NCBI RefSeq assembly: GCF_033097365.1
Contig: NZ_AP028461.1
Coordinates: 3,162,001-3,226,000 of the forward strand
Length of the DNA stretch: 64,000 nt
Reading direction: 5' to 3'
Source: Actinoplanes sichuanensis
GTDB taxonomy: Bacteria; Actinomycetota; Actinomycetes; Mycobacteriales; Micromonosporaceae
Shown here: positions 1 through 7,764 of the stretch, in pieces
Position numbering within the stretch: position 1 is the first letter of the stretch
How the letters are laid out: each line of letters begins with the position of its first letter
Notes under the pieces: generated by a model
The model's database searches: none
Told to the model about the DNA's origin: nothing
The model's input: only the letters and a program-made list of their open reading frames with translations
Position numbers and translations under genes: made by a program

Positions 1-703
1 ACACCACCTTGCCGTCCCCGGTCGGTTGACTGCCCCAGTGCGCCGACATCTCATCCACCAGCAGCAACCCGCGCGGCGCCGCCGGATCGGTGAACGCCGG
101 ACCGGGCAGCAGCGGCACCTCGGCCGAACCGTCCCGAACCGCCAGCAACAGGTAGCGGCGACTCAGCGTCAGCCGCAGACTCAGCATCGTCCGCGCGTGC
201 ACCACCGCATTGGTCACCAGCTCACCGGCGATCACCGAGGCCGGATCGATCAGATGCGGCAGCGCCCACCGCAGGCAGGCCCCGGCCACCACCTCCCGCG
301 ACCGGCGGGGCGCACCGGCGACCGGCAGCATCATGTCGCTGATCACCGGCAGGCTCGGACCCGGCTCGGCCGACATCGCCGCGTCGACCGTGTCGAAGAC
401 CGCCAACCGCCCGTGACCACCGCCGCCGAGCAACCGGGACAACGCCGGAGCGGGCGCCGCCAGCAGCAACGGCGTGCCCGGCCACACCGCGGCCTGCCGG
501 GACACACCCAGGAACACCGACACGGCGGCCGACTCGGCCAGACCCATCCCGGCCAGATCCAGCACCACCGCATCGGGCTGCTCGACCAGGCACTTCATCA
601 GGGCCAGGCGGACCTGCGGCGCCGACGACACGGACAGCTCACCGGTGACCCGCACCAGCAGCCGCGTGCCGATCGACTCGACGTCGCATCGGATGGCCGT
701 CAT
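1..703 (-). CDS. STAS-ATPase anti-sigma regulator (partial, 3' end cut)
   Basis: Reading the minus strand from ATG at 703 gives 234 residues that run off the left edge without a stop. Residues about 1-110 look like a STAS domain, with a degenerate phospho-site region (DLAGMGLAESAAV). After a linker comes a HATPase_c domain of the anti-sigma type: the N-box is ELVTNAVVHA and a late glycine motif is PRGLLLVDEMSAHWG. Such proteins bind or phosphorylate anti-sigma antagonists in partner-switching control of sigma factors, in the cytoplasm. It lies 26 bases downstream of another STAS gene on the same strand and probably shares its transcript. The STAS-plus-ATPase order matches the gene at 62761-63525 near the other end of the window. 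Confidence 0.8.
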   Translation of the reverse strand, partial: MTAIRCDVESIGTRLLVRVTGELSVSSAPQVRLALMKCLVEQPDAVVLDLAGMGLAESAAVSVFLGVSRQAAVWPGTPLLLAAPAPALSRLLGGGGHGRLAVFDTVDAAMSAEPGPSLPVISDMMLPVAGAPRRSREVVAGACLRWALPHLIDPASVIAGELVTNAVVHARTMLSLRLTLSRRYLLLAVRDGSAEVPLLPGPAFTDPAAPRGLLLVDEMSAHWGSQPTGDGKVV

Positions 704-729
704 CCACCCATTGTCACTCGCCGAACCTA

Positions 730-1104
730 TCAGTCAGCCCTTTTGACCTCCGCGAGTGGCGCCGCGGACACCGCCAGGTAGTCGAGCAGCTCGGTCACCT
801 TGAGCACCTGATGGACGATCGGGCTCACCTGGCTCACCGACATGCCCGCCCCGGCCTTTTCGACCAGATCACGGCACTCCAGCAACGCCCGGATCCCGGC
901 CGAGTCGAGGAAGGTCAGCTCAGTGGCGTCGAGCGTGACGTGTCGGGGGGCGAAGCGGTCGACCGCGTCGGACACCGCGACACGAAGACGGTCGGCCTCG
1001 TCGTGGTCGAGCTCGCCGATCAGCGAGACCCGGAGACGACCGTCATCCTCGAGCGGGCCCACCGACACGGTGAGCCGAATGGTGGAATGGCCGAAATTCA
1101 TCAA
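730..1104 (-). CDS. STAS-domain anti-sigma factor antagonist
   Basis: This 124-residue protein is a single STAS domain of usual length. It carries the conserved phosphorylatable serine in LTFLDSAGIRALLE. The family (SpoIIAA/RsbV-like) releases a sigma factor by binding the cognate anti-sigma ATPase when dephosphorylated. The ATG at 1104 has an AGGGG ribosome site five bases upstream. The STAS-ATPase gene follows 26 bases downstream, a natural partner within one operon. The sigma factor it controls is not visible here. Confidence 0.88.
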   Translation of the reverse strand: MMNFGHSTIRLTVSVGPLEDDGRLRVSLIGELDHDEADRLRVAVSDAVDRFAPRHVTLDATELTFLDSAGIRALLECRDLVEKAGAGMSVSQVSPIVHQVLKVTELLDYLAVSAAPLAEVKRAD

Positions 1105-1174
1105 GACCCCTGTCAGGCACGCGGCGGTGGCCCCTCACTGCTGAAGGTGTCGGTGCAACACTACGCCTGAACCA

Positions 1175-1651
1175 TCAGTCGAAGTCGTAGACCGTCACCG
1201 GGATGTCGCGCTCACACAGCGCGGCCACGATCAGCGGCTCGATCCGCTCCCACTTTCCACCGGACAACCCGCATCCGATCCGCGGCAGGTGCACCGACGC
1301 CCCCAGCTCGACGGCATGATCGCCGACCGTGTGCAGGCAGCGGCCGATCGCCTCGTACCGCACCGGCGGCCCGCCACTGCCCGGCTTGATCCCGCGCTGC
1401 CCGACCATGTTGGCCACCCACACGTCCGGCTGCACCTGCACCAGCTGGGTCGCCCCGAGTCCGAAATCGTTACCGGCCCGCTCCCGATGCCATTGCCGGA
1501 ACGCACGTTCCGGCTCCTTCCAGCGCCGGGAGATCGCCACCACGAACCCCTTGCCCCATCCGCCGATGTCGTTCGACACATGCGCGATGATCTTCGGCCC
1601 CTTGGCCTGCGGACTGGTGGCGTCACCCTTGACGAACCTCAATGCCGACAT
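1175..1651 (-). CDS. Macro-domain ADP-ribose-binding protein
   Basis: This 158-residue protein consists of one macro domain. The beginning (FVKGDATSP), the early Asn motif (IIAHVSNDIGGWGKGF) and the glycine loop IGCGLSGGKWERI match the OARD1-like branch, which binds ADP-ribose and removes it from proteins or hydrolyses related esters. The start ATG lies 29 bases inside the 3' end of the upstream CPBP protease gene, so the two are probably co-transcribed and translationally coupled. Family assignment is good; the exact substrate is unknown. Confidence 0.85.
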   Translation of the reverse strand: MSALRFVKGDATSPQAKGPKIIAHVSNDIGGWGKGFVVAISRRWKEPERAFRQWHRERAGNDFGLGATQLVQVQPDVWVANMVGQRGIKPGSGGPPVRYEAIGRCLHTVGDHAVELGASVHLPRIGCGLSGGKWERIEPLIVAALCERDIPVTVYDFD

Positions 1652-2510
1652 CGGATGATCTTTGCGTACGGACGGCGAGCACCGCGATCGGAATACTCAT
1701 GATCAGCAACCCCTGCCAGCCGCTGAGCCCGGTCGACCACCCGTCGATCCGGTCCTCGGCCGCCTTGTCGGCCACCACCACCTGCACGAAATAGAACACC
1801 ACCGTGTTGTTGACCGCGTGCCCGACGACGGCCGGCCAGATCGACCCGGACGCCAGCCGCAGCCACCCGAGCAGCACCCCGAAGAACACCGTGAACACGG
1901 TGAACGGCAGCAGCGGCCACAGCCCGTCCGCGCCCACCGGGACGAAGCCCGGCATGTGCCACACCCCGCAGATCACCCCGATCACGATCATCGCCGGCCA
2001 CGTACCCAGCGGCTCCCGCAGCCGGTTCAACAGATAGCCGCGCCAACCCCACTCCTCGTAGAACGCCAGCGGCAGGATCAGCACGAACTGCCCCAGGTTG
2101 GCCAGCAGCGCCTGCCCGATCAGGTCCCACGGGACGCCGGTCTGCCCGAGAGTCTCCGGCGCATAGGCGTCCCGCAGCGCGGAGAACCCGTCCAGGTCGG
2201 CCGGGTAGACGCCGGTCACCGCGTTCAGCGCGACCGCGGCCGCCGACATCGCCAGGAACAGCACGAACGAGAACCCGCACCAGGCCAGGGTGCGCCGCCA
2301 CGGCCGTACCGGAAGGATCGAAGTGGCCCGGGCGACGCCCTCGGCGGGCCGCCAGAAATACCGCGCGGCCACCCACGTCGCGACCGCCACCGACACCATG
2401 ATCGCCCAGAACAGGAACCGCGTCCCGGTGACCACCTCCAACCCCCGCAACAGCCAAGGCAGGGCGAACACGATCCCGAGAAACACCCAGACATCTCCCC
2501 GTGACCTCAT
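1623..2510 (-). CDS. CPBP-family intramembrane metalloprotease
   Basis: Multi-pass membrane protein of about 295 residues with the Abi/CPBP signature. The EEWGWRGYLLNRL motif carries the Glu-Glu and Arg, followed by HMPG and VGHAVNN, the expected metal and catalytic positions. About eight hydrophobic segments are visible. The ATG at 2510 was chosen over the upstream in-frame start at 2543 because a GATACT box sits six bases before it, the leaderless arrangement seen elsewhere in this window. It overlaps the macro-domain gene by 29 bases. Bacterial members are linked to protein maturation, bacteriocin self-immunity or membrane proteolysis; its role here is unknown. Confidence 0.85.
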   Translation of the reverse strand: MRSRGDVWVFLGIVFALPWLLRGLEVVTGTRFLFWAIMVSVAVATWVAARYFWRPAEGVARATSILPVRPWRRTLAWCGFSFVLFLAMSAAAVALNAVTGVYPADLDGFSALRDAYAPETLGQTGVPWDLIGQALLANLGQFVLILPLAFYEEWGWRGYLLNRLREPLGTWPAMIVIGVICGVWHMPGFVPVGADGLWPLLPFTVFTVFFGVLLGWLRLASGSIWPAVVGHAVNNTVVFYFVQVVVADKAAEDRIDGWSTGLSGWQGLLIMSIPIAVLAVRTQRSSDVGIEVRQG

Positions 2511-2516
2511 CCGGCC

Positions 2517-2522
2517 AGTATC
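2517..2522 (-). promoter_or_regulatory. Candidate -10 box of leaderless CPBP gene
   Basis: On the minus strand GATACT is followed by six bases and ATG at 2510. This spacing places the transcription start at or next to the start codon. No Shine-Dalgarno sequence precedes that ATG. Confidence 0.4.
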
Positions 2523-2590
2523 CGACTGGCCCCGCGGTGACACAGTGGATGGTCAGTGCATCGGACTCGACCCCGTCAGAGGTGATCGGT

Positions 2591-3070
2591 GTGACAGACA
2601 ATCCACAGTCCACGGCTCCGTGGCTGCCGCCGCGCTGGGTGATCCGGACCGCCTGGGCGGTGCACCGGGGCATCTACCGTGTCACCGGCGGCCGGTTCGC
2701 CCTGCAGCGGGCCAAACCGCAGAAGTGGGGAACGATGCGGGTCACCGTGACCGGCCGGAAGAGCGGCCGGGAACGTCCCGTCATCCTCGCCTACATCGAG
2801 GACGGCCCCAACCTGTCCACCCTGGCCATGAACGGCTGGGGCGAGGGCGACCCGGCGTGGTGGCTGAACCTCAAGGCCAATCCGGACGCCCACGTCGTCT
2901 GGCCGGGCGGCGAACGCCTGGTCCGAGCCCGGGTCGCCGAGGGCGCCGAACGCGAACGCCTCTGGGCCCTGTGGCGCACCACCAACAAGGACCTCGACGC
3001 GTTCGCGTCCAACCGGACCACCCCGACCGAGGTCGTGATCCTGGAACCGCGGGCGATCAGCGCCGCTTGA
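2591..3070 (+). CDS. Nitroreductase/quinone reductase family (deazaflavin-type) protein
   Basis: The product of about 159 residues resembles the DUF385/deazaflavin-dependent nitroreductase family: a split beta-barrel with TVTGRKSGRERPVILAYIE, then NLKANPDAHV. These actinobacterial enzymes use F420H2 to reduce nitro compounds or quinones. The GTG at 2591 is preferred because AGAGGTGA lies about six bases upstream. An in-frame start at 2501 would overlap the divergent CPBP gene. The 3' end overlaps the convergent methyltransferase gene by 14 bases. The cofactor is inferred from the family. Confidence 0.8.
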   Translation: MTDNPQSTAPWLPPRWVIRTAWAVHRGIYRVTGGRFALQRAKPQKWGTMRVTVTGRKSGRERPVILAYIEDGPNLSTLAMNGWGEGDPAWWLNLKANPDAHVVWPGGERLVRARVAEGAERERLWALWRTTNKDLDAFASNRTTPTEVVILEPRAISAA

Positions 3071-3803
3071 GGACGAACACCCCCCAGCCCAGATGACGCC
3101 GCTGGTAACGGACATAGTTCACCGGCGCCGCGTCCAGCTCGGCCCGAAAGGACACCGCCGACTCATCGTCCGGGTTCTCGTCCAGCCAAGCCCGGACGGT
3201 GAACCACTGAGCGGCCACATACCGGTCCCAGCTGTCCTCGTCGGCCAGCACCATCTCCACCAGATCCCAACCCAGCCGGCCGAACGACTCGACCAGACCC
3301 GGCAGGTCCTCGAAATCGTCCCGAGACCCGGCACCACTGCCCACCACCGCCTCCTGATCCGGTGGGTCGAGCCGCCAGAACGGCTCACCGATCAGGATCA
3401 GGCCACCCGGCCGCAGACTGCGCTCCAGCAGGTTGATCGTGCCCTCGACACCATCGCCGATCCAGGTGGCGCCGACGCACGCGGCGACGTCGACGGGCTC
3501 CGCGGCGACATGGCCGGAGGCGTCACCGTGGGTGAAGGTCACCCGGTCGGCCACCGTCAACTCCGCGGCCCGGGACCGCGCCGCGGCCAGGAAGACGGTG
3601 CTGATGTCGACACCGGTGCCGATGATCCCGTGATCCCGGCTCCACCGGCACAGCATCTCGCCACTACCGCACGCCAGGTCCAGCACCGACATGCCCGGCC
3701 GCAGCCGGATGGCGTCACCGAGCGTGTCCAGCTTCTCAGGCGTGAACGGATCGTGGATGCGGTGGTCACGCTCACGAACGACAAAACTACGTGGTAGATC
3801 CAC
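3057..3803 (-). CDS. Class I SAM-dependent methyltransferase
   Basis: 248 residues. The N-terminal Rossmann half carries SAM motif I (VLDLACGSGEMLCRW) and an acidic motif II (GTGVDIST), followed by the post-motif loop GDASGHV. The C-terminal half is rich in Trp and acidic residues and probably forms the substrate pocket. The substrate cannot be read from the sequence; nearest architectural relatives are UbiE-like small-molecule methyltransferases. It stands alone on its strand, with a 141-base gap to the divergent DUF1877 gene. Confidence 0.85.
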   Translation of the reverse strand: MDLPRSFVVRERDHRIHDPFTPEKLDTLGDAIRLRPGMSVLDLACGSGEMLCRWSRDHGIIGTGVDISTVFLAAARSRAAELTVADRVTFTHGDASGHVAAEPVDVAACVGATWIGDGVEGTINLLERSLRPGGLILIGEPFWRLDPPDQEAVVGSGAGSRDDFEDLPGLVESFGRLGWDLVEMVLADEDSWDRYVAAQWFTVRAWLDENPDDESAVSFRAELDAAPVNYVRYQRRHLGWGVFVLKRR

Positions 3804-3931
3804 TTCTGATGTTCCTCACGTCGGACGAACGGATGGTCAGCACAGAACCGACGAGGACACGCATAGTAGCCACCCCTTTGGTAGATCGTTCGACCGTCAA
3901 TGTAGCCGGTCTTTTTGTCGGTGGGTCGCCC

Positions 3932-3937
3932 TATGAT
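3932..3937 (+). promoter_or_regulatory. Candidate -10 box of leaderless DUF1877 gene
   Basis: TATGAT is followed by exactly seven bases and ATG at 3945, with no ribosome site between. This supports both a leaderless mRNA and the choice of start codon. Confidence 0.5.
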
Positions 3938-3944
3938 CGGCGCC

Positions 3945-4424
3945 ATGTTGGGAGTGCATTTCGCGATCACCGCGGAGCAGGAGAAGCTGCTGCTCGACGC
4001 CGATGGTGACGACGACGCGGTCAGCGAGATCATCGGCGCCCTCGAGGAGGACTGGGCGGACGACGCGCTCAAGGTCGACACCGACAAGGCGTGGGACGCG
4101 ATCCACCGCTGCCTCACCGACGGCACGCTCGACCCCGACGGCGGCACCGGGCCGCTCGCCCTGGCCGTCGTCGGTGGCCGCCACCTGCACGACGAGATGT
4201 ATGTGGTGTATGTGGCGCCCGACGAGGTCCGTGCCGTGGCCGAGGCCCTGGCCGACATCGACGAGCCATGGCTGCGGGCACGCTTCGGCGACTTCGACGA
4301 CGACTATGACGGTGCCGCCGACGACGACGATTTCCACTACACGTGGGACGGCCTGGTCTGTCTCCAGGGCTTCTACCAGCGGGCCGCCGCCGCGGGCCGC
4401 GCCGTCATCTTCACCGCGATGTGA
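3945..4424 (+). CDS. DUF1877 (YfbM-like) family protein
   Basis: 159 residues, very acidic. It begins LGVHFAITAEQEK and contains TDKAWDAIHRCLTDG and the His motif GGRHLHDEMYVVYV. These are typical of DUF1877/YfbM proteins, which have no established biochemical function. The start at 3945 is preferred over 3915 and 3933 because family members begin here and a TATGAT box lies seven bases upstream. A GTG-started hydrolase follows 10 bases after its stop, probably in the same transcript. Confidence 0.8.
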   Translation: MLGVHFAITAEQEKLLLDADGDDDAVSEIIGALEEDWADDALKVDTDKAWDAIHRCLTDGTLDPDGGTGPLALAVVGGRHLHDEMYVVYVAPDEVRAVAEALADIDEPWLRARFGDFDDDYDGAADDDDFHYTWDGLVCLQGFYQRAAAAGRAVIFTAM

Positions 4425-4434
4425 GCGAGGCACC

Positions 4435-5616
4435 GTGACCAGCTGGCAGATGACCGTGGTGGCCGCCTTCACCAGGCTCGCCTACCAGCGAAAATTCACC
4501 ACGGCGGAGGCGGGCCTGCGCACGCTCGCCCGACCCAAGGGCCCCTCCAAGCCGCCTTCGGCGATCCTCAAGAGGTACGCCGTAAGCACCACCCGCGACC
4601 ACGGCTTCGACCTGCACCGGATCCGCCCGTCCGGCCCCGACACCGGTGTGACGGTCATCTACCTGCACGGTGGCGCCTACACGAGCGAGATCGTCAGCCA
4701 GCACTGGTCGCTGATCGCCCACATCGCCGCCCGGACCGGTCACGAGGTGGCCGTCCCCATCTACGGCCTGGCCCCCACCCACAACGGCCTGCAGGCGCTG
4801 ACCTTCGTGACGGCCGTGATAGCCGCCGAGACGGCCCGAGGTCGCCGCTGCTACCTGGCCGGCGACTCGGCCGGCGGAGGCTTGGCCCTGCTGGCCGCCC
4901 AGGCCATGGCCGCCGACCCCACCCCACCACCCGGCCCGCCCGGTTCCGAGGGCCGTTTCGCCCTTGGCGCCGGTTCCGCACCGGACCGTCCCACCCCTGC
5001 GGCCGGCGAGACTGGTTCCGTGGCGGGCGGCTTCGTCACTGCGGCCGGCGAGAGTGGTGCCGTGGCGGGCGGGTTCGGTTCTGCGGCCGGTGAGGCTGGT
5101 TCCGTGGCGGGCGGCTTCGTTTCTGCGGCCGGTGAGGCTGGTGCCGTGGTCGGTGGTCTGGCCGCGGCGGCCGGTTCGATCGGGGGAGTGGTGGGTGTGA
5201 CCGCGATAGCGCCCTGGCTCGATCTGTCGATCAGCAACCCCGAGGTGGACGAGGTCGAGCCGCACGACCCTTGGCTGCGCCGCCCCGGCCTACGCCCCTT
5301 GGCCACCGCCTGGGCCGGTGAGATCCCACTTCAGGACCCGAGGTTGAGCCCTCTCTTCGGCGACCTGACCCGCCTGCCACCCTTGCAGATCCTGGTCGGC
5401 ACCCGCGACATCACCCTGCCCGACTGCCGCCTGCTGCGTGACCGCCTACCGTCGACGGTGCCGCTGACCTACCACGAGGAGCCGGGCGCCGTGCACGTCT
5501 ACCCATTACTTCCCGTGCCCGAAGCCCGCCCCGGCCGCCAGGCCATCATCGACCACATCATGGCGACCACCGGAGCTGCCCGGCCGAGCGACGGATCAGC
5601 GAACGTGGCGCCCTGA
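4435..5616 (+). CDS. Alpha/beta hydrolase (HSL-like) with repeat insertion
   Basis: 393 residues. It has the hormone-sensitive-lipase family oxyanion motif YLHGGAYTSE and the nucleophile elbow GDSAGGGLALL. The distal half has VGTRDITLPD (Asp) and GAVHVYPLL (His), so the triad is complete: an esterase or lipase of unknown substrate. Between the nucleophile and the Asp, roughly residues 163-252, lies a low-complexity insertion containing four to five 14-residue repeats (AAGETGSVAGGFVT and variants). The GTG at 4435, four bases after GCGAGG, starts right after the DUF1877 stop; the open frame further upstream is only that gene's shadow. Confidence 0.85.
   Translation: MTSWQMTVVAAFTRLAYQRKFTTAEAGLRTLARPKGPSKPPSAILKRYAVSTTRDHGFDLHRIRPSGPDTGVTVIYLHGGAYTSEIVSQHWSLIAHIAARTGHEVAVPIYGLAPTHNGLQALTFVTAVIAAETARGRRCYLAGDSAGGGLALLAAQAMAADPTPPPGPPGSEGRFALGAGSAPDRPTPAAGETGSVAGGFVTAAGESGAVAGGFGSAAGEAGSVAGGFVSAAGEAGAVVGGLAAAAGSIGGVVGVTAIAPWLDLSISNPEVDEVEPHDPWLRRPGLRPLATAWAGEIPLQDPRLSPLFGDLTRLPPLQILVGTRDITLPDCRLLRDRLPSTVPLTYHEEPGAVHVYPLLPVPEARPGRQAIIDHIMATTGAARPSDGSANVAP
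4999..5190 (+). repeat. 42-bp in-frame tandem repeat in hydrolase
   Basis: About 4.5 copies of a 42-bp unit encode a 14-residue module rich in Ala, Gly and Val. The copies differ at scattered positions, and the last (GSIGGVVGVTAI) merges into conserved hydrolase sequence. Confidence 0.85.
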
Positions 5617-5648
5617 CCCTCGGGGGAGCCGACGCATCCATAACGGAG

Positions 5649-5814
5649 TGCTCCCTACCGGATACGGCCGATCCTCGGGCCTGCTCCCTACCGGATACGG
5701 CCGATCCTCGGGCCTGCTCCCTACCGGATACGGCCGATCCTCGGGCCTGCTCCCTACCGGATACGGCCGATCCCCGGGCCTGCTTCCCACCCGATACGGC
5801 CGATCCCCGGGCCG
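5649..5814. repeat. 33-bp tandem repeat, about five copies
   Basis: Five near-identical copies of a 33-bp unit containing CTCCCTACCGGATACGGCCG are arranged head to tail. The first three or four are virtually identical. The last has changed to CTTCCCACCCGATACGG. On the minus strand the unit reads as an 11-residue peptide (RGSAVSGREQA). Confidence 0.9.
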
Positions 5815-6110
5815 CGCTGAGGCCGACCAAGCGGTCGGCGAAGCGGTTTTCGTCGATGCCGAAGGGGGGCCGGAAAGTGGCGGGCGCGTCGGTCTGGAGC
5901 GGTGGCACTGAACGGCCCAGGTCGATCGTCCTGCTGCAACTCGCCCTCGACGGTCCTCACCAGGGTCTCGGAATCGCGCAGGAGATCGGCGTTGAGGGTG
6001 CCGGTCCGCGCGGGCGCCGGGCCGCGCGGGGCCGGCGGCCAGGTTGCCGACGGCCAATTTGCCCCAGTCTCTCGGGTCGTCGCGCCGGGCTTGTCCTGGT
6101 GGCGTCGTTT
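5815..6110 (-). pseudogene. Possible degraded coding fragment
   Basis: Protein-like segments appear on the minus strand in three successive frames: RDWGKLAVGNLAAGPA near 6070-6025, TGTLNADLLRDSETLVRTVE near 6005-5945, and TFRPPFGIDENRFADRLVGL near 5885-5825. No single frame holds them all. The pattern suggests a gene broken by two small indels in C/G runs and flanked by repeat arrays, but each segment is short and the family was not recognised. It could be chance. Confidence 0.25.
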
Positions 6111-6134
6111 GGAGGTCGACGAGCCGATCGGCTG

Positions 6135-6620
6135 CCAGTCAGGAGCCGAGCCGGTCGGCCGTTGGTCAGGAGCCGAGCCGGTCGGCCGTTGGTCAGGAGC
6201 CGAGCCGGTCGGCCGTTGGTCAGGAGCCGAGCCGGTCGGCCGTTGGTCAGGAGCCGAGCCGGTCGGCCGTTGGTCAGGAGCCGAGCCGGTCGGCCGTTGG
6301 TCAGGAGCCGAGCCGGTCGGCCGTTGGTCAGGTGTCGAGCCGGTCGGCCGTTGGTCAGGTGTCGAGCCGGTCGGCCGTTGGTCAGGAGCCGAGCCGGTCG
6401 GCCGTTGGTCAGGAGCCGAGCCGGTCGGCCGTTGGTCAGGAGCCGAGCCGGTCGGCCGTTGGTCAGGAGCCGAGCCGGTCGGCCGTTGGTCAGGAGCCGA
6501 GCCGGTCGGCCGTTGGTCAGGAGCCGAGCCGGTCGGCCGTTGGTCAGGAGCCGAGCCGGTCGGCCGTTGGTCAGGTGTCGAGCCGGTCGGCTGCCGGTCG
6601 GGAACCGAGCCGGTCGGCGA
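6135..6620. repeat. 27-bp tandem repeat, about 18 copies
   Basis: A head-to-tail array of about 18 copies of a 27-bp unit (core GAGCCGGTCGGCCGTTGGTC). Most copies are identical. Two adjacent central copies and one near the end carry GTGTCG instead of GAGCCG, and the final copies decay. All three plus-strand frames stay open. It ends right next to the DUF4190 gene. Confidence 0.95.
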
Positions 6621-6623
6621 CCG

Positions 6624-7130
6624 TCAACTACCGGCGCCGGTGAGGGAGCCGACGACGGTCAGGAAGAACAGGGCCGCGCCGGGGATCACGGCGAGGTAGC
6701 CGAGTATCAGGCCGGCCACCGCAAGGCCCCGTCCGCCTCGGGTGCCGGTGTTCGTCTCCGCCAGACCGATGTGACCGGTGATGATCGCGGCCAGCGAGGG
6801 GATGCCGGCCAGGCACCAGCCGGTCAGGATGCCGACGATGCCGAGGACCAGTGCCGCGGTCGCCCACCCGGACGTCGGAAGAAGCATCGGCTGCTGGTAG
6901 CCGTAGGCCGCATGCGGCCGGTAGTGCCCGTGAAAGCCCGGGTACTGCCCGTAATGGGGCGGTGGTGCCTGATAAGTCGGAGGCGGTGGCGGGAACGACT
7001 GCGCCGGATACGGTGACGGGGTCTGCGGCGGATAAGGCGGGGCGACCCCCGGCGAGTACGGCTCCGGCGGGAACTGCGGTTGGGGCTGCCGATAGGGGTC
7101 GTGGTTCGGCTCGTACGGGTTGTAGCTCAT
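6624..7130 (-). CDS. DUF4190-type membrane protein with Pro/Tyr-rich N-terminus
   Basis: 168 residues. The first ~85 are Pro/Tyr/Gln-rich (PYEPNHDPY, PPPPPTYQAPPPH), predicted disordered and cytoplasmic. Two hydrophobic helices follow (WATAALVLGIVGILTGWCLA and GLAVAGLILGYLAVIPGAAL) around a short GHIGLAET loop, the DUF4190 signature. Function is unknown; Streptomyces and Actinoplanes carry many such proteins near kinases or septation genes. The ATG at 7130 has GAGGGGG upstream; the open frame to 7457 has no coding character. The stop is immediately beside the 27-bp repeat array. Confidence 0.8.
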   Translation of the reverse strand: MSYNPYEPNHDPYRQPQPQFPPEPYSPGVAPPYPPQTPSPYPAQSFPPPPPTYQAPPPHYGQYPGFHGHYRPHAAYGYQQPMLLPTSGWATAALVLGIVGILTGWCLAGIPSLAAIITGHIGLAETNTGTRGGRGLAVAGLILGYLAVIPGAALFFLTVVGSLTGAGS

Positions 7131-7518
7131 CCGGGCCCCCTCGATCAGTCCTGGTGAGCGGCCCTGCCACATCGCCCACGACGCACACCGCCCTGCCGGT
7201 GTGATCGCCGCCGATGGTAGCCCGCCCGGCCCAGCTCGCGCCGCACCCGGCCGAGCCCACCGACCCGGCCGAGCCCACCGACCCGGCCGAGCCCACCGAC
7301 CCGGCCGAGCCCACCGACCCGGCCGAGCCCGAAGGCTCGGCCGGGCCCCCTCGATCTGACCGGGCCCCCCTCGGTCTGACCGATCTCCCTCAGTTCGGCC
7401 GTGTCCCGTTGCCGGACCGGCCGAGCTTCGACCGGGCACACCGGCCCGGCCGCGCATCTGCTGTCGACGAACGCCGTCGGCGCGGTCGAATTTCCCTGTC
7501 TCGGGTGGTGCTCTGGTC
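7131..7518. other. Gap with 18-bp repeats, no gene seen
   Basis: 388 bases between two minus-strand genes. Apart from the 18-bp repeat array at about 7246-7332 and the upstream region of the DUF4190 gene, nothing recognisable was found. Open frames on both strands are Pro/Glu/Arg-rich compositional artefacts. Confidence 0.6.
7246..7332. repeat. 18-bp tandem repeat, about five copies
   Basis: Nearly perfect head-to-tail copies of GAGCCCACCGACCCGGCC. The unit is again a multiple of three and reads PAEPTD on the plus strand. Confidence 0.9.
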
Positions 7519-7764
7519 TCAGGCGATCGGGGCCATTCCGCCGTCCGCGTGGGCCAGGGCCTTTCGTTTGTTGAACGCCGCCGTCACCGCTGTTCCGGCG
7601 GTAGCGGTGACGGCGGCCTCGACGAGTTTCACGACGTCCTCGTGGGAGAGGTCGCCGAGTTCGTCGGCGAATTCCGAGACCAGGTCCAGGACTCGATCGG
7701 ACACGTCTGCGGTCACTCCGATCAGTCCTATCAGGATCTTGTCCATCAGGTCAGCGTCGATCAC
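7519..7764 (-). CDS. Small hypothetical protein (81 aa)
   Basis: An 81-residue acidic, helical protein (ADLMDKILIGLIGVTADVSD, DLVSEFADELGDLSHEDVVK) with an Ala/Thr-rich hydrophobic stretch near the end. The GTG at 7764 follows AAGGAGC at good spacing, which together with codon character supports a real gene. No family was recognised. It is isolated between two gene-poor gaps. Confidence 0.6.
   Translation of the reverse strand: MIDADLMDKILIGLIGVTADVSDRVLDLVSEFADELGDLSHEDVVKLVEAAVTATAGTAVTAAFNKRKALAHADGGMAPIA

Larger units (their letters stand above)
5617..6623. other. 1-kb intergenic stretch rich in minisatellites
   Basis: No convincing intact gene is seen. The stretch holds a 33-bp repeat array (5649-5814), a possible gene remnant on the minus strand (about 5815-6110) and an 18-copy 27-bp array (about 6135-6620). 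Long open frames through the arrays exist only because the units are divisible by three and lack stop codons. Confidence 0.7.

Noticed and set aside
26..781. Long plus-strand open frame at the left edge
   Set aside because: It is Arg/Gln/His-rich antisense of the STAS-ATPase gene, whose minus-strand translation has clear motifs.
6135..6620. CRISPR array
   Set aside because: The unit is a 27-bp head-to-tail repeat without variable spacers, and no cas genes are in the window.
5856..7016. A 386-residue plus-strand open frame through the 27-bp array
   Set aside because: It consists of the repeat plus antisense of the DUF4190 gene; all three frames are open because the unit is divisible by three.
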